From Hydrotalea flava (GTDB lineage: Bacteria; Bacteroidota; Bacteroidia; Chitinophagales; Chitinophagaceae), in NCBI RefSeq assembly GCF_001623405.1, contig NZ_LUHG01000082.1:19651-83650 (forward strand): 64,000 bases of DNA, given 5' to 3'. Shown in pieces: positions 44,321 through 54,099 of this stretch. How positions within the stretch are numbered: position 1 is the first letter of the stretch; each line of letters opens with the position of its first letter. The position numbers and the translations under genes are program-made. Below the pieces are notes generated by a model, which was given only the letters and a program-made list of their open reading frames with translations, searched no databases and was not told the origin of the DNA.

Positions 44321-45370
44321 ATGTCATTCTCACTACAACAATTAATTAGAAAAAATATTGCTGCATTAAAACCCTACTCCTCTGCAAGAGATGAATTTAG
44401 CGGGGATGCTTCGGTTTTTTTAGACGCCAATGAAAACAGTCTGGGTTCTCCATTACTGAAATGGTATAACCGTTATCCCGATCCGCATCAAAAAAAATTA
44501 AAAGCTGCCATAAGCTCCGTAAAATCAGTTCCCGCCTCACAAATATTTTTAGGAAACGGCAGTGACGAATGTATTGATGTTTTATACAGAACTTTTTGTG
44601 AACCGGGAGTTGATAATGTAATTATTTGCCCGCCTACCTACGGCATGTACGAGGTATCAGCTGCCATTAATAATATTGAAATAAGAAAAGCACCTTTAAC
44701 AGAGCATTTTCAGTTAGATACCATTCATTTGGAAAATTTGGTAGACATTCACACTAAAATTATTTGGCTTTGTTCTCCCAACAATCCAACCGGTAATTCA
44801 TTGAATCGGGTTGATATTGAAACCATTCTCAACAATTACAACGGCATTGTTGTAATAGATGAGGCATACATTAATTTTTCGCGCCAAAAATCTTTTATTC
44901 AGGAGCTATCCGATTATCCTAATCTTGTTATTCTGCAAACTTTTAGTAAAGCATGGGGACTGGCCGGTTTACGATTGGGAATGGCTTTTGCTCATGAATT
45001 GATTGTGGAAATTATGGATAAAGTAAAGCCACCCTACAACATTAATCAGGTTACACAAGATTTAGTAACGGAAGCATTACAGGAAGTAGGAATGGTAAAT
45101 GATATGATTAAAGAAATAGTAGCCATGCGTGAGGCGTTAGCAAAAGTATTTCTTCAAATTCCCGTAGTTGAGAAAGTATACCCATCGGATGCTAATTTTT
45201 TATTAGTACAGGTAAAAAATGCATCATCGGTTTATAACTATTTATTAACAAAAGGTATTGTGGTGCGTGACAGAAGTAATGTGCAGCTATGCGAAGGTTG
45301 TTTGCGCATTACCATTGGTACTGAAAAAGAAAACACTTTATTGGTAGATGCCCTTGCAGCCATTGAATAG
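44321..45370 (+). CDS. hisC: Histidinol-phosphate aminotransferase HisC
   Basis: The 349-residue PLP enzyme converts imidazole-acetol phosphate to histidinol phosphate. The fold type I signature is clear: LDANENSLG near the start, NPTGN, DEAYINF and FSKAWGLAGLRLG (about 207-219) with the PLP lysine. It lies 27 bp after hisD. No terminator hairpin is evident before the next gene, which starts 130 bp later after a TATATTTG-like sequence. Confidence 0.97.
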   Translation: MSFSLQQLIRKNIAALKPYSSARDEFSGDASVFLDANENSLGSPLLKWYNRYPDPHQKKLKAAISSVKSVPASQIFLGNGSDECIDVLYRTFCEPGVDNVIICPPTYGMYEVSAAINNIEIRKAPLTEHFQLDTIHLENLVDIHTKIIWLCSPNNPTGNSLNRVDIETILNNYNGIVVIDEAYINFSRQKSFIQELSDYPNLVILQTFSKAWGLAGLRLGMAFAHELIVEIMDKVKPPYNINQVTQDLVTEALQEVGMVNDMIKEIVAMREALAKVFLQIPVVEKVYPSDANFLLVQVKNASSVYNYLLTKGIVVRDRSNVQLCEGCLRITIGTEKENTLLVDALAAIE

Positions 45371-45499
45371 CATCAATTATTTGCTTTAAAACTAAAATCT
45401 TTATTTATCTTTAGAAGCCCAAAGACAATTGAAGCCAATTGCAATCATTTAAAAACTATTTTCCCGCATTTTCTCACTTGTAATATAAAATATATTTGT

Positions 45500-46801
45500 A
45501 TGAAAAAATTATTTTTATCATTAGCAGTAACCACTATCTCTGCATTTTTTGTGCAGGTGCATAGTACTGTTTACAATGATTCAACCATTCAAAAACCAGC
45601 AGTTATTGTGCCTGATCCCGATAATGCAGGATTGATTTTACCCAAAGGATTCGGTGCTTTAAAAGTTACTGATGCTTATGGTAAGCCCAGGCATATTACT
45701 GTAACTCCGGAAGGATATATTTATGTAAAATTGGCTCGTTTATTTAACGGCAATGGTATTTATTTACTGAAAGATAAAAATGGTGATGGAAGGGTAGATG
45801 AAGGTAACGGATTTGGAAATTATATAGGTACCGGCATAGCATTGAAAAATGGTTATTTATATGCTTCATCCGATGAAAATGTTTATCGTTATAAACTGAA
45901 TAATCAGCATGAAGTATTAACACCCAATCAACCTGAAGAAATTATTCATGGGTTATTGAACAGAAGAGAACATGAATCTAAATCCATTACATTAGATAAT
46001 GATGGCAATATTTATGTAAATGTTGGTGCTTACTCCAATGCCTGTCAGGTACAAGACAGAGTAGCAGGCAGTCCGGGTATGAAACCCTGCCCCATATTAG
46101 ATTCTGCCGGAGGTATTTGGCAATTTAAAGCCGATCAACTCCATCAAACTTATGGTAACGGTGTGCATTATGCTACAGGTTTACGTAATGTAGTAGGATT
46201 AGACTGGAATACACAAACCAATTCACTGTTTGTTATGCAACATGGTCGTGATCAGTTGCATGATAACTGGCCCAATTTATATACCATACAACAAAGTGCC
46301 GAATTACCGGCTGAATGTATGTATGAATTGTATAAAGGTGCGAATGCCGGATGGCCATATATTTATTACGATCAAATACAACACAAAAAAATTTTAGCGC
46401 CCGAATATGGTGGCGATGGTAAAAAAACAGCAGGTGAAGATGCCATCAATCCTGTTATTGCGTTTCCCGGTCATTTAGCCCCGGATGGTTTATTATTTTA
46501 TACCGGAAATATGTTTCCCGAAAAATATAAGCACGGTGCTTTTATTGCTTTTCATGGTAGTTGGAACAGAGCACCTTTACCACAGGAAGGTTATTACGTG
46601 GTATTTGTACCTTTTAAAGATGGTAAGCCTACCGGAAAATGGGAAGTATTTGCCAATGGTTTTGCAGGAAAAGCACCCATCACATCGGCTCGAAATGCAC
46701 ACCGTCCCTGTGGTTTAGCGCAAGGCCCTGATGGTTCTTTATATGTAACAGACGATAATAAAGGTGCCATTTACAGAATTATTTATACCGGTAAAGAATA
46801 A
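45500..46801 (+). CDS. Exported sugar dehydrogenase of the PQQ-type (sorbosone dehydrogenase-like)
   Basis: The 433-residue protein has a signal peptide (residues 1-22) and a six-bladed propeller-like repeat pattern typical of PQQ-dependent glucose/sorbosone dehydrogenases. Matching segments are RHITVTPEGYIYVKL, KNGDGRVDEGNGFG, GIALKNGYLYASSDENVYRY, ATGLRNVVGLDWNTQTNSL and HGRDQLHDNWP; LAQGPDGSLYVTDDNKGAIYRI ends the propeller. It should oxidise a sugar or sugar aldehyde in the periplasm and pass electrons on. The next gene is a c-type cytochrome, the obvious acceptor. The pair splits the his genes. A Ca2+-dependent quinone-independent paralog cannot be excluded. Confidence 0.88.
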   Translation: MKKLFLSLAVTTISAFFVQVHSTVYNDSTIQKPAVIVPDPDNAGLILPKGFGALKVTDAYGKPRHITVTPEGYIYVKLARLFNGNGIYLLKDKNGDGRVDEGNGFGNYIGTGIALKNGYLYASSDENVYRYKLNNQHEVLTPNQPEEIIHGLLNRREHESKSITLDNDGNIYVNVGAYSNACQVQDRVAGSPGMKPCPILDSAGGIWQFKADQLHQTYGNGVHYATGLRNVVGLDWNTQTNSLFVMQHGRDQLHDNWPNLYTIQQSAELPAECMYELYKGANAGWPYIYYDQIQHKKILAPEYGGDGKKTAGEDAINPVIAFPGHLAPDGLLFYTGNMFPEKYKHGAFIAFHGSWNRAPLPQEGYYVVFVPFKDGKPTGKWEVFANGFAGKAPITSARNAHRPCGLAQGPDGSLYVTDDNKGAIYRIIYTGKE

Positions 46802-46912
46802 TGCCATATACATGATAATAGATTTTTTGTAAGACTTAAAATATGCTTTACTAAGGATGGTGCTCATGATGTTTGAAAAAATTACTGAATTCCAAATTAT
46901 TAATTTTTATAC

Positions 46913-47338
46913 ATGTTAAAAAAATATAGTTTTTTAATTATTGGTTTGTTTTTTATTTGGATATTTTCCGCTGCTATCCCCCCATTTCAAAATACAAGCA
47001 ATAAAGCATCCATGCAGCGCGGAGAAAAAGTGTATAATAAAGTTTGTCTTCCCTGCCACATGGCCGATGGGGGAGGTGTACCCAATATGAATCCGCCACT
47101 CATTCAAACTTCTTATGTACTGGGCGATAAAACAAAATTGATTTCAATTGTTTTGCATGGCATGACCGACAGAGTTGCTATTGATGGTGATTATTATTCT
47201 AATAATATGGCACCTCATAACGATTTAACAGATCAACAAATTGCAGATGTACTCACTTTTGTACGCAACAGTTTTGGTAACAAAGCCAGTGCCATTACTC
47301 CGACTGAAGTAAAATTAGTAAGATTTAAAAAAAAGTAA
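46913..47338 (+). CDS. Monohaem c-type cytochrome
   Basis: The 141-residue protein has an N-terminal signal segment ([23 protein letters not shown]). CLPCH at 45-49 is the haem-binding CxxCH, and Met99 in YYSNNMAPH is the likely second axial ligand. VPNMNPPL and the C-terminal [15 protein letters not shown] fit class I cytochromes. It lies 112 bp after the sugar dehydrogenase gene and probably accepts its electrons. Confidence 0.9.
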   Translation: MLKKYSFLIIGLFFIWIFSAAIPPFQNTSNKASMQRGEKVYNKVCLPCHMADGGGVPNMNPPLIQTSYVLGDKTKLISIVLHGMTDRVAIDGDYYSNNMAPHNDLTDQQIADVLTFVRNSFGNKASAITPTEVKLVRFKKK

Positions 47339-47375
47339 TTACAAATTATTCTTTTCAGATTATATCTCTTCATGC

Positions 47376-48515
47376 ATGAAAAAAATATTATTTATTGATC
47401 GTGACGGTACGATTATTAATGAAGTTCCACCCACTTACCAGATAGACAGTTTTGAAAAATTAAGTTTTTACCCAAAGGTATTTCGTTATTTGGGTTTAAT
47501 TGCAACAGAATTAGATTTTGAATTGGTGATGGTAACCAATCAGGATGGCTTGGGTACAACTGCTTTTCCGGAAAATAGTTTTTGGCCAGTGCAAGATTTT
47601 ATAATGAAATGTTTGTTACAGGAGGGAATTGAATTTAGTGCGGTACATATTGATAAAAGTTTTCCTGAAGAAAATGCCCCAACCAGAAAACCCGGCACCG
47701 GAATGTTAACTGAATACATCAATAATAGTAACTACGATCTGGAACATTCATATGTAATTGGTGATAGAATTACCGATGTACAGTTGGCTAAAAATTTAGG
47801 TTGCAAAGCTATTTGGCTGAATATGGATGAAACCTTAGGAAGTAATGAAATACAGCATGCCAGTACTGAATTAGAACCCTGTATTGCATTGAAAACATTA
47901 GACTGGAGTGATATTTATGCATTTTTAAAATTAAAAAGCAGAACTGTTATTCATGAGCGTAAAACCAATGAAACAAAAATTTTTATAGAGTTAAATCTGG
48001 ATGGAAATGGCAGTTCAGAAATTCATACAGGCATTGGTTTCTTTGATCATATGTTAGATCAGGTGGCCAGACATGGCAAAATTGATTTAAAAATTAATGC
48101 ACAGGGCGATTTACATATTGATGAACACCATACCATAGAAGATACAGGCATTGCACTGGGCGAAGCATTTGCCTTGGCATTACAGGATAAAAGAGGCATG
48201 GAGCGTTATGGCTTTGCATTACCAATGGATGAAGCTTCGGCGAAAGTGTTGATTGATTTTGGCGGTAGAAACTGGTTGGTTTGGGATGCTGAATTTAAAC
48301 GTGAAAAAATTGGTGACATGCCCACTGAAATGTTTTTTCATTTTTTTAAATCGTTTACAGATGCAGCCAAATGCAACTTAAATGTTTCCTGCAAAGGAGA
48401 AAATGAGCACCATAAAATTGAAGCCATTTTTAAAGCCTTTGCAAAAGCCATTCAAATGGCTATTAAAAGAGATCCGTTTAGTAATTATTTACCCAGCACA
48501 AAAGGGGTTTTGTAA
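47376..48515 (+). CDS. hisB: Bifunctional HisB: histidinol-phosphatase / imidazoleglycerol-phosphate dehydratase
   Basis: The 379-residue protein has two domains. Residues 1-170 form a HAD-type histidinol phosphatase: [11 protein letters not shown] holds the nucleophile Asp8 and Asp10, then VTNQDGLGT, then [13 protein letters not shown] with part of the metal loop. Residues about 190-379 form imidazoleglycerol-phosphate dehydratase, with [48 protein letters not shown] and a C-terminal [14 protein letters not shown]. The fusion is known in enterobacteria and Bacteroidota. It catalyses steps 6 and 8 of the pathway. Its stop codon begins the direct repeat of the next element. Confidence 0.97.
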   Translation: MKKILFIDRDGTIINEVPPTYQIDSFEKLSFYPKVFRYLGLIATELDFELVMVTNQDGLGTTAFPENSFWPVQDFIMKCLLQEGIEFSAVHIDKSFPEENAPTRKPGTGMLTEYINNSNYDLEHSYVIGDRITDVQLAKNLGCKAIWLNMDETLGSNEIQHASTELEPCIALKTLDWSDIYAFLKLKSRTVIHERKTNETKIFIELNLDGNGSSEIHTGIGFFDHMLDQVARHGKIDLKINAQGDLHIDEHHTIEDTGIALGEAFALALQDKRGMERYGFALPMDEASAKVLIDFGGRNWLVWDAEFKREKIGDMPTEMFFHFFKSFTDAAKCNLNVSCKGENEHHKIEAIFKAFAKAIQMAIKRDPFSNYLPSTKGVL

Positions 48516-48526
48516 TGATAATTTTT
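48513..48526 (+). repeat. Left direct repeat TAATGATAATTTTT
   Basis: This 14-mer begins at the hisB stop codon and is repeated at 48701-48714. With the next bases (CATTG versus ATTG) the similarity extends to 18-19 bp. Confidence 0.7.
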
Positions 48527-48531
48527 CATTG

Positions 48532-48700
48532 TTGTCCGATTAAAATTGTAAAATAATGGCTCAAACCCTTTACAGAACCATATTTCAGCCGATTTCAAAA
48601 GAAGGGGTACTCCCTCCAATTTTGAAACAATCATTTTTTAGCCTGTAATTCTTTACAGCAAAAGATTACAGCGATTTTTAAGTTAAGTTTTGTCGGACAA
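48532..48700. mobile_element. MITE-like element or IS remnant with terminal inverted repeats
   Basis: The 169-bp segment starts TTGTCCGATTAAAATT and its opposite end read in reverse is TTGTCCGACAAAACTT, 13 of 16 identical. It is flanked by direct repeats of at least 14 bp. Inside is a 30-codon ORF at 48556-48648 (MAQTLYRTIFQ...) with no visible transposase motif. These features fit a deleted insertion element. I cannot name the family, but some IS4/IS1634-type elements make long target repeats. Confidence 0.65.
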
Positions 48701-48714
48701 TAATGATAATTTTT
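48701..48714 (+). repeat. Right direct repeat TAATGATAATTTTT
   Basis: It abuts the right inverted repeat directly and matches 48513-48526. Confidence 0.7.
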
Positions 48715-48745
48715 ATTGAAATAGTAGCCATTAAAATGTGGTAAA

Positions 48746-49957
48746 CTATTTACTTGTTTTTTTTATAATAACAGTTTTCCCGTTTATTTTCAACCAAAAA
48801 TAACCAAGCAGCATGGCAATAATGGTGGCCAGCAAAACAGATATTTTAGCCACATCTTGTTCTGTAGTTGTTTTAAAAGCAAGTGTTGCAATAAAAATAC
48901 TCATGGTAAAGCCAATGCCTGCCAACATTCCGGCACCAATCATATGATGCCAGTTTACCTTGGCCGGTAAAACTGCCCAGCCTCGTTTTACAATTAAATA
49001 GGAAATACCACAGATGCCTAATGGCTTTCCAATCACCAATCCGGCAATGATGCCCCAACTTAACGAACTATCCAATGCTTCAGTAAAGTGGCTGGGTAAT
49101 ATTATGGCAGTATTGGCCAGTGCAAAGATGGGTATGATGATAAAATAAACCGGAAGATGCAATTTAACTTCAAAATTTACAATGTCTTTAATGGGTATAA
49201 AAAAAGCAAATAGTACACCTGCTACCGTTGCATGTATACCTGAGTTAAACATAAAATACCAGAGTAAAATTCCTGATACAATATGCATCCACCCAAATTT
49301 TTTATTGGAACGTTGTAACCACCAGAGCAAAACAATGGTTATTGTGCAGCCTAATAAATAGCCTAAATGTAATTTTCCACCATAAAAAAGTGCAATAACA
49401 ACGATAGCACCTAAATCATCAATAATGGCCAATGCCGTTAAAAATATTTTAAGATTTACCGGTACTTTATTACCTAATAAAGAAGCAATACCTAATGAAA
49501 AAGCAATATCTGTTGCAGTTGGAATAGCCCATCCGCTCATAAATGCCGTATCGCGGTTAAACTGAATGAATAAAATGGCCGGCACCAGCATGCCGCCCAC
49601 AGCACCTAAAGAAGGAAGTAAAGCTTTTCTTAATGTATTCAATTCGCCCTGTACTACTTCTCTTTTTATTTCCATTCCTGCCAGGAAGAAAAAAAACGCC
49701 ATTAAGAAATCATTGATTATCAAAACAGGCGAATTGGGTAAATGAATACCGAATATATTGAAACTGTGTGCTTCTGTTCCATTAAAATGAATATGCCAGA
49801 TATGTGTAAAGTACACTCCTAAATTTGGAATGTTGCTGAGTAATAATGAAAGTGCAGTACATGCCAATAATATAATACCAATTGACCTGCTATCATGCAT
49901 AAATGCCAATAGCGGATAAAACCATTTTTGTGTTTCTTTTTTGTGGGCAACACTCAT
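48746..49957 (-). CDS. nhaA: Na+/H+ antiporter NhaA
   Basis: From ATG 49957 the protein has 403 residues and about eleven TM helices. It exchanges Na+ for H+ at the inner membrane to control sodium and alkaline pH. Family motifs are NDFLMAFFFFLAGMEIKREVVQGEL (about 76-100), GWAIPTATDIAFSLGIASLLG (about 136-156), and ALAIIDDLGAIVVIALFY (about 169-186) with the paired functional aspartates. The in-frame TTG at 49963 is a less likely start. It is convergent with hisB. Confidence 0.97.
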   Translation of the reverse strand: MSVAHKKETQKWFYPLLAFMHDSRSIGIILLACTALSLLLSNIPNLGVYFTHIWHIHFNGTEAHSFNIFGIHLPNSPVLIINDFLMAFFFFLAGMEIKREVVQGELNTLRKALLPSLGAVGGMLVPAILFIQFNRDTAFMSGWAIPTATDIAFSLGIASLLGNKVPVNLKIFLTALAIIDDLGAIVVIALFYGGKLHLGYLLGCTITIVLLWWLQRSNKKFGWMHIVSGILLWYFMFNSGIHATVAGVLFAFFIPIKDIVNFEVKLHLPVYFIIIPIFALANTAIILPSHFTEALDSSLSWGIIAGLVIGKPLGICGISYLIVKRGWAVLPAKVNWHHMIGAGMLAGIGFTMSIFIATLAFKTTTEQDVAKISVLLATIIAMLLGYFWLKINGKTVIIKKTSK

Positions 49958-50053
49958 ATACAAATTATTTAAGCAGTTAATTGAAATGATGCTGATCTTA
50001 AATGTATCATTTCAATTAGGTAATGTTAGCATTCAATGAAGCAGAAAAAATGG

Positions 50054-50782
50054 TTATTGTTTTTGATGCATGGCATACAAAATACCTCCCAACAAATGCC
50101 CGAGAAATAATGGATCACTATAAGATGCATCGGTATGGCCTAAAGCAGTGTAAAATGCCCGGCCGCCATCAAATGAATGATACCAACTCATAGGATGGTA
50201 ATCGCCATTTTCACCACCTTTATAACTTTTTTCATTAATGGTTATCAATACATGTACACTGTCCCAATGTGTATCTTTAAAATTATACCATTCATCCCAA
50301 CGGTTCCATGTTGACGGTAGATGTTTGGTAGCAATGAATTTTTTATCTACTATATTTAGTTTAGCGTTTTGCTGTGCGGGATGGCTTTTGAAATAGGCGC
50401 CCACTAATCGGTTGTACCAAGGCCAGCCATATTCCGTATCGGTAGCTGCATGTACGCCCACAAAACCACCTCCGTGTTCAATATATTGCTGAAATGCCCG
50501 TTTTTGTTCAGCATTTAAAACGGTGCCTGTTGTACTTAAAAAAATAGCAGCCTTATATTGTTTCAGATTTTGTTCTGTAAACGCAGCACCATCGGTAGTA
50601 GTATCTACTATAAAATGATTCTCTTTTCCCAACTTTTCAATGGCTTTAATACCTGCAGCAATGGATTCATGGTGATATCCCATTGTTTTGCTGAATACCA
50701 AAACTTTTGCTTCTTTTTTTGAAAAAGAACTTATGAATACAAATGCGAATAAATAAATGATATTTTTAAAAAATTTTTTCAT
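50054..50782 (-). CDS. ThuA-like domain protein, exported
   Basis: The 242-residue protein has a signal peptide (about 1-20) and a ThuA-like (glutamine amidotransferase-like) fold. VLVFSKTMGYHHESI is the first strand and loop. AIFLSTTGTVLNAEQKRAFQQYIEHGGGFVGVHAATDTEYGWPWY carries the nucleophile-elbow-like GVHAATD. YHPMSWYHSFDGGRAFYTALGHTDASY is diagnostic of ThuA proteins. The family is linked to trehalose and sugar use; the reaction here is unknown. It is followed by nhaA and preceded by a Dabb gene on the same strand. Confidence 0.88.
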   Translation of the reverse strand: MKKFFKNIIYLFAFVFISSFSKKEAKVLVFSKTMGYHHESIAAGIKAIEKLGKENHFIVDTTTDGAAFTEQNLKQYKAAIFLSTTGTVLNAEQKRAFQQYIEHGGGFVGVHAATDTEYGWPWYNRLVGAYFKSHPAQQNAKLNIVDKKFIATKHLPSTWNRWDEWYNFKDTHWDSVHVLITINEKSYKGGENGDYHPMSWYHSFDGGRAFYTALGHTDASYSDPLFLGHLLGGILYAMHQKQ

Positions 50783-50905
50783 ATTGCAATGAATAGATTA
50801 TAATGAAATTGAGTTGCCAGATATGATAATTTTGTTTGAAAATTTTTAAGTTTTAAATATGCCCAAGTTTATAGAAATGTGTAAAGTTTAAAATACTGAT
50901 TGCTT

Positions 50906-51226
50906 TCATTCGGGTTTTACTGAATCAAATACCACTACTTTTTCCCACAAATGGCTGCAGGTTTCAATAAAATATAAATGAATAGGATGGGTTTGATAAA
51001 TTTCTTCATTTGTTATATTTTCAAAAATGGCCAACCATGAAAAATGATAGCCTCTTTCTATTACACTTCTATTGGTTGCAGCAGGCACTCCTATATGAAA
51101 ACTTTTAATTTCAGGAACTTTGCTGAGTGCCTGTAAACCTTTGTATAATTCCTGATGTGCCTGAGCATTCTGCGGTTCTTTTAACCAAAAATATACATGG
51201 TGAATAAAATAATTAGATGGTATCAT
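50906..51226 (-). CDS. Dabb-family stress-responsive alpha/beta-barrel protein
   Basis: The 106-residue protein is a single Dabb (dimeric A/B barrel) domain. HHVYFWLKEPQ, a FHIGVPAAT segment, and YHFSWLAIFENITNEEIYQTHPIHLYFIET are typical. Dabb proteins form dimeric ferredoxin-like barrels and the biochemical role is usually unknown. It lies upstream of the ThuA-like gene on the same strand, with 123 bp between them. Confidence 0.85.
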   Translation of the reverse strand: MIPSNYFIHHVYFWLKEPQNAQAHQELYKGLQALSKVPEIKSFHIGVPAATNRSVIERGYHFSWLAIFENITNEEIYQTHPIHLYFIETCSHLWEKVVVFDSVKPE

Positions 51227-51444
51227 TGTTGTTACTTTAATGTTTATTGGGTTTAAAAATATTTTAATCTAATTGTATTGAATGGTGTACCGGTTTATTT
51301 TTTAAAAGCTTCAAATTTAATTCAACAGTATAATTAACCATTTTTCAACAATTTAAATTATGGCTTTTATTGAACAACTTAAAACTTTAAGACAATCCTT
51401 TTTGTATAGTTTCAATATTTTTAACAAATATCAATTCAAATTTT

Positions 51445-53025
51445 CTATTTGAATTCTCCAAAAAATACTCGTAGTGTATCTGCAATTTCCCCTAAAGTAC
51501 AATAATGTTCAACGGCCTCAATTACTACCGGCATTATATTAGTGTTCTGTACGGCTGCGGTTTTAATATTATTCAAACAACGTTCTACGTCAGCAGCATT
51601 GCGCTTTGCTCTTAACTGTTCTAGTTTTTTTATCTGAACTAAGCGAATACTATCATCAATTTTAAACCCAGGTATGGTGGTGTCATCTGCTACTGTAAAT
51701 TGATTAACGCCTACGATAACTTTTTCACCCGATTCAATTTGTTGTTGATAATGGTATGCACTTTTTGCTATTTCATTTTGAATAAATCCTTCTTCAATGG
51801 CAGCAACACTTCCGCCCATAGCATCAATTTGTTGTATCAGTTCCCAAGCTTTATGCTCCACTTCATTGGTAAGTGATTCAATAAAATAACTACCTGCAAG
51901 CGGGTCAACCGTGTCAGCAATACCACTCTCAAACGCTACAATTTGCTGGGTTCTTAAAGCAGTTCTGGCGGCTTCTTCAGTTGGTAAACTCAATGCCTCA
52001 TCATATCCGTTTGTGTGTAAGCTTTGTGTGCCACCCAAAACTGCTGCTACAGTTTGTAAAGTAACGCGACTAATATTATTGATGGGCTGTTGTGCAGTAA
52101 GGGTACTACCACCTGTTTGTGTATGAAAGCGCAGCATCATTGCTTTCTCGTCTGTGGCTCCCATTGATTGCATGATTGTAGCCCACATACGCCTCGCGGC
52201 TCTGAATTTGGCTACTTCTTCAAATAAATTGTTATGCGCATTAAAGAAGAAGGAGAGTCGTTTTCCGAAAACATTAATATCTAATCCTTTTTCTAATGCA
52301 GCCTGCACATAGGCCTTACCGTTACTTAATGTAAATGCAATTTCCTGTACTGCAGTGCTGCCTGCTTCACGTATATGATACCCTGAAATAGAGATGGTAT
52401 TCCATTTGGGTAATTCTTTTGCACACCATTCAAAAATATCGGTAATAATGCGCATGGAGGGTTTAGGGGGGTATATGTAAGTGCCTCTGGCAGCATATTC
52501 TTTCAATATATCGTTTTGTATGGTTCCTGAAATTTTTGTCAAATCGGCCCCTTGTTTTTTAGCAAGTGCTACATACAAAGCCAATAAAATAAAACCGGTT
52601 GCATTAATGGTCATAGAAGTAGATACCTTTTCAAGTGCAATGCCGGCAAATAATTGTTCCATATCTTCAATACTATTAATGGCAACACCCACTTTCCCAA
52701 CTTCGCCTTCGGCTAATGGATGATCACTATCATACCCAATTTGTGTGGGAAGATCAAATGCCACACTTAAACCACTAACACCCTGTGCCAATAGATAATG
52801 GTATCTTTTATTGCTTTCTTCTGCTGTTGAAAATCCGGAATATTGGCGCATTGTCCATAATTTGCCCCGGTACATATCCGGTTGAATTCCTCTGGTAAAT
52901 GGGAATTTCCCCGGCATCTCAGTTACTATTTTATCTTTTAGTGGAAGTATATCTTTTGCGCTATACACCGGTTGTATGGTAATGCCTGCATCTGTTTTTT
53001 TTTCTTCTAAACTCATAGCATTCAT
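51445..53025 (-). CDS. Methylmalonyl-CoA mutase catalytic chain without B12 domain
   Basis: The 526-residue protein covers only the substrate-binding TIM barrel of acyl-CoA mutases. [46 protein letters not shown] (about 57-101) and [17 protein letters not shown] are diagnostic. Tyr in RQYSGFST and Arg in [10 protein letters not shown] (MCM-like Tyr89 and Arg207 positions) favour methylmalonyl-CoA over isobutyryl-CoA. The C-terminal adenosylcobalamin-binding domain is absent, so a separate B12 subunit must exist elsewhere. It lies 5 bp downstream of a hypothetical membrane-anchored protein gene. Confidence 0.9.
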   Translation of the reverse strand: MNAMSLEEKKTDAGITIQPVYSAKDILPLKDKIVTEMPGKFPFTRGIQPDMYRGKLWTMRQYSGFSTAEESNKRYHYLLAQGVSGLSVAFDLPTQIGYDSDHPLAEGEVGKVGVAINSIEDMEQLFAGIALEKVSTSMTINATGFILLALYVALAKKQGADLTKISGTIQNDILKEYAARGTYIYPPKPSMRIITDIFEWCAKELPKWNTISISGYHIREAGSTAVQEIAFTLSNGKAYVQAALEKGLDINVFGKRLSFFFNAHNNLFEEVAKFRAARRMWATIMQSMGATDEKAMMLRFHTQTGGSTLTAQQPINNISRVTLQTVAAVLGGTQSLHTNGYDEALSLPTEEAARTALRTQQIVAFESGIADTVDPLAGSYFIESLTNEVEHKAWELIQQIDAMGGSVAAIEEGFIQNEIAKSAYHYQQQIESGEKVIVGVNQFTVADDTTIPGFKIDDSIRLVQIKKLEQLRAKRNAADVERCLNNIKTAAVQNTNIMPVVIEAVEHYCTLGEIADTLRVFFGEFK

Positions 53026-53030
53026 TTTTA

Positions 53031-53543
53031 TTACAAAACCTGTTTGGCTTCGTGGCTAATAATTTCACTGGCTACTTCATATAAATTGCCTTTTTTATCT
53101 GTCATTAAATATTCTAACAATAATTTGTTTAGGTCTACTCCCGAAGCATTGGGTGGTAAATTATTCGCCAATTGATTGATGATATAAATATTTTGATCTT
53201 TTAAATTCTTAACAGCTTTCCAGGCATCGGCACTTACATAAATTTGTTGCGTAATATTATGTTCAAATTCTTGTTTGATGGTTTGGGTTAATAATACTTG
53301 TGCTTCTCTTGCAGAAATACCCGGCGTATTTAATCGGGCAATTAAGTTGGGAAGTGCAATTCTTTCAACAAATAAAACAAGTCTTTCATAGGCCTGCAGT
53401 TGCATTAGTTTTGTGTTGGCATCATTTGCGAGATTTTGGCCGGATGCAGATTCCTTCGTTTTATTTTTACCCGGCCAGTTATTCCACAACACATTCAAAA
53501 TTAAAAGGGCTATTAATATACTAAAAATCACTGTTTGATTCAT
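53031..53543 (-). CDS. Hypothetical single-TM protein
   Basis: From ATG 53543 the protein has 170 residues. An N-terminal TM helix (about 4-19) precedes a helical, Gln/Asn-rich part ([21 protein letters not shown], then [29 protein letters not shown]). I do not recognise it. It is upstream of and close to the mutase gene and probably cotranscribed with it. The longer frame to 53597 adds residues that are not conserved-looking. Confidence 0.7.
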   Translation of the reverse strand: MNQTVIFSILIALLILNVLWNNWPGKNKTKESASGQNLANDANTKLMQLQAYERLVLFVERIALPNLIARLNTPGISAREAQVLLTQTIKQEFEHNITQQIYVSADAWKAVKNLKDQNIYIINQLANNLPPNASGVDLNKLLLEYLMTDKKGNLYEVASEIISHEAKQVL

Positions 53544-53656
53544 TCTGCCATATTTTAAACAAAAATAGATGAAAGTAAATGGAATACCACCATTCACTTA
53601 TATACTAAATTTCGTTAAACGTAAATGCTTTGATTCATTAAATTGGGAAACGAATG

Positions 53657-53664
53657 TAAATTTG
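53657..53664 (+). promoter_or_regulatory. -7 box TAAATTTG of the A-type Fe-S carrier gene
   Basis: It matches TAnnTTTG. It lies 29 bp upstream of ATG 53694 and inside the longer reading frame, which supports the shorter start. Confidence 0.55.
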
Positions 53665-53693
53665 TATTGTATTTAGAGAAATTGATTTTTAGT

Positions 53694-54041
53694 ATGGCAA
53701 CAGTAACAACATCTGTACCGGTAAGTTTTACAACAAGTGCTTTGCAGGAAATTAAGCGTTTGATGCAGGAAGAAGGTTGTGATAACAGCAAACTTTTGCG
53801 GGTGGGCGTAAAAGGAGGGGGGTGCAGTGGCATGACTTATATTTTAGGATTTGATAAACAAGAACCTGCAGATCATATTTATGAAGTGGAGGGCTTGCCA
53901 TTTTTAATGAATAAAAGCCATGAATTGTATTTGTATGGTATGCAAATTGACTGGCAGGATGGTTTGAACAACAGGGGATTTACTTTTTCTAATCCCAATG
54001 CTTCAGCTACTTGCGGTTGTGGAAGTTCATTTGCTGTGTAG
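53694..54041 (+). CDS. A-type iron-sulfur carrier (IscA/ErpA/HesB family)
   Basis: From ATG 53694 the protein has 115 residues, the usual length for A-type carriers. The three Fe-S cysteines are visible: VGVKGGGCSGMTYILGF and the C-terminal ATCGCGSSFAV. It delivers Fe-S clusters to apo-enzymes. The open frame back to 53643 (17 more residues) is not conserved-looking. It is a single gene before a terminator. Confidence 0.94.
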   Translation: MATVTTSVPVSFTTSALQEIKRLMQEEGCDNSKLLRVGVKGGGCSGMTYILGFDKQEPADHIYEVEGLPFLMNKSHELYLYGMQIDWQDGLNNRGFTFSNPNASATCGCGSSFAV

Positions 54042-54060
54042 CATTATAGCTATTGCATTT

Positions 54061-54091
54061 AAAAGCCCCGTTATTGCAACGAGGCTTTTTT
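54061..54091. terminator. Terminator between the IscA-like gene and etfA
   Basis: AAAAGCC-C-CGTT pairs with AACG-A-GGCTTTT (one mismatch), with T-rich flanks on both strands. Confidence 0.75.
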
Positions 54092-54099
54092 ATGAAGAG

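Noticed and set aside
48556..48648. 30-codon ORF inside the inverted-repeat element as a gene
   Set aside because: It is too short and has no transposase motif; it may only be the start of a lost transposase.
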